A stretch of 64,000 nucleotides of DNA from Dawidia cretensis (GTDB taxonomy: Bacteria; Bacteroidota; Bacteroidia; Cytophagales; Cyclobacteriaceae): positions 1 to 64,000 of the forward strand of contig NZ_JAHESE010000005.1 in NCBI RefSeq assembly GCF_018598175.1, in the 5' to 3' direction. Shown here piece after piece: positions 63,291-64,000 of the stretch. Below the pieces are notes generated by a model that was not told the origin of the DNA, made no database searches, and saw only the letters and a list, made by a program, of their open reading frames with translations. Position numbers and translations under genes: made by a program. How positions within the stretch are numbered: position 1 is the first letter of the stretch; each line of letters opens with the position of its first letter.

Positions 63291-64000
63291 ATGTTGGCTT
63301 TCTTACGATATGTGTGTGTCATAGGCATCTTTATGTCTATGGGTATTTCGTGCGATCCGGTTCAAACGGCAGCGCGCATGAAGCCTGTATATCGTCTCGA
63401 TCTGGAGGCGATCGTACGCCGCGGGTATATTCGCGCATTGGTCGATAACAATTCCACCAGCTATTTTATTTATAGGGGTAGAGCGATGGGCTATGAATAT
63501 GAGCTGTTGCAGTTGCTTGCCAAACAGTTGAATGTAAAGCTCAAGATTACCGTTACCAATGGCGTAGACCACGCCATACAGCAGTTGCAGGCAGGCGAAG
63601 GTGATATACTTGCCTTTCCACTCACCATCAATAAACCGCGTAAAGAGCTCATCGCATTTACACAACCTCACTTCAATACTTATCAGGTACTCGTACAGCG
63701 CAAGCCTGAGCGCTGGCGAACGTTAACGCAAGACAAGATCGATGCCGCGTTGGTGCGTACACCGACAGGCCTCAGCGGGAAGCACGTGCATGTAATGAAA
63801 GGTACAAGTCACGCTATGCGGATGCGCAACTTGTCCGACGAGATTGGTATGGACATCGACGTGGTGGAAGATACACTCATGGTCGAAAGCGAAGGGCTCA
63901 TTCGTCGGGTGGCGACAGGCGAGATCGAATACGCTGTAGCGGATCATACGATGGCACAAGTCAATGCTGCGTATTATCCTAACCTCGATGTGCGCACCGT
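63291..64000 (+). CDS. MltF-like lipoprotein, solute-binding domain (partial)
   Basis: An ORF runs from the ATG at 63291 off the window end (236 codons visible). The N-terminus has a hydrophobic stretch and a lipobox MGISC with Cys 21. From about residue 45 it matches a family 3 solute-binding domain: RALVDNNSTSYFIYRGRAMGYEYELLQLLAKQL, LQAGEGDILAFPLTI, ELIAFTQPHFNTYQVLVQ and AVADHTMAQ. A lipoprotein with this domain is the front half of MltF, a membrane-bound lytic transglycosylase that cuts peptidoglycan; the catalytic domain would lie beyond the window. A plain binding protein is the alternative. Confidence 0.82.
   Translation, partial: MLAFLRYVCVIGIFMSMGISCDPVQTAARMKPVYRLDLEAIVRRGYIRALVDNNSTSYFIYRGRAMGYEYELLQLLAKQLNVKLKITVTNGVDHAIQQLQAGEGDILAFPLTINKPRKELIAFTQPHFNTYQVLVQRKPERWRTLTQDKIDAALVRTPTGLSGKHVHVMKGTSHAMRMRNLSDEIGMDIDVVEDTLMVESEGLIRRVATGEIEYAVADHTMAQVNAAYYPNLDVRT

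Overview
The window reads as chromosome of a gliding-type Bacteroidota, probably order Cytophagales. The evidence is the pairing of the gliding and type IX secretion genes gldH and sprA, a RicT-like PSP1 protein in front of gldH, a CarboxypepD-type TonB receptor, DUF2723 and acylphosphatase genes, promoters of the Bacteroidota form TTTG-N20-TAnnTTTG, and an absence of clear Shine-Dalgarno sites. GC is moderate, roughly 50 percent by eye. A Chryseolinea or Ohtaekwangia relative is my guess, not something the sequence proves. No tRNA, rRNA, CRISPR array, transposase or prophage was seen.

Layout. Positions 1-3.4 kb hold purD, a RicT-like protein with a long RGG-type tail, and gldH. A metY-metX-hom methionine operon on the minus strand follows (3.5-7.2 kb). 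Its 5' leader is about 400 nt long and carries, in order, a well-matched promoter, a SAM-I riboswitch, a 46-codon cysteine-rich leader ORF whose start codon abuts the aptamer P1 stem, and competing hairpins over the Cys codons. I consider this nested leader the best candidate for an under-described regulatory system here. Next come fabG and lpd, small lipoproteins and hypotheticals, and a 0.5-kb intergenic region with an 11-bp tandem repeat and REP-like palindromes (10.9-12.4 kb). After that lie a surface lipoprotein, a TonB receptor and a small histidine-rich membrane protein (12.4-16.9 kb), which may form a metal-uptake locus.

From 17 to 41.7 kb the window is mostly envelope glycan biosynthesis. 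It contains a DUF2723 membrane protein, membrane proteins resembling GT-C enzymes or polymerases, about nine glycosyltransferases, three methyltransferases, a Wzm/Wzt-type ABC exporter and an AsnB-type amidotransferase. Many genes overlap by 1-4 nt, so the central part is probably one translationally coupled operon for an exported polysaccharide.

From 41.8 to 54.4 kb there are housekeeping and stress modules: an Lrp/AsnC regulator, a PyrR-like phosphoribosyltransferase and panB; an Ada-type alkylation repair protein; an acyP-AraC-copper storage protein group; a YCII protein with an ECF sigma factor of the DUF6596 type; nadR-pnuC for nicotinamide riboside use; a pair of paralogous secreted proteins of unknown function; and a kynurenine-pathway fragment (2-aminomuconate semialdehyde dehydrogenase-like ALDH, an SDR, and 3-hydroxyanthranilate dioxygenase). 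From 54.5 kb to the end lie the giant sprA gene, ruvA, a 0.7-kb non-coding stretch and the start of an MltF-like lipoprotein that runs off the window.
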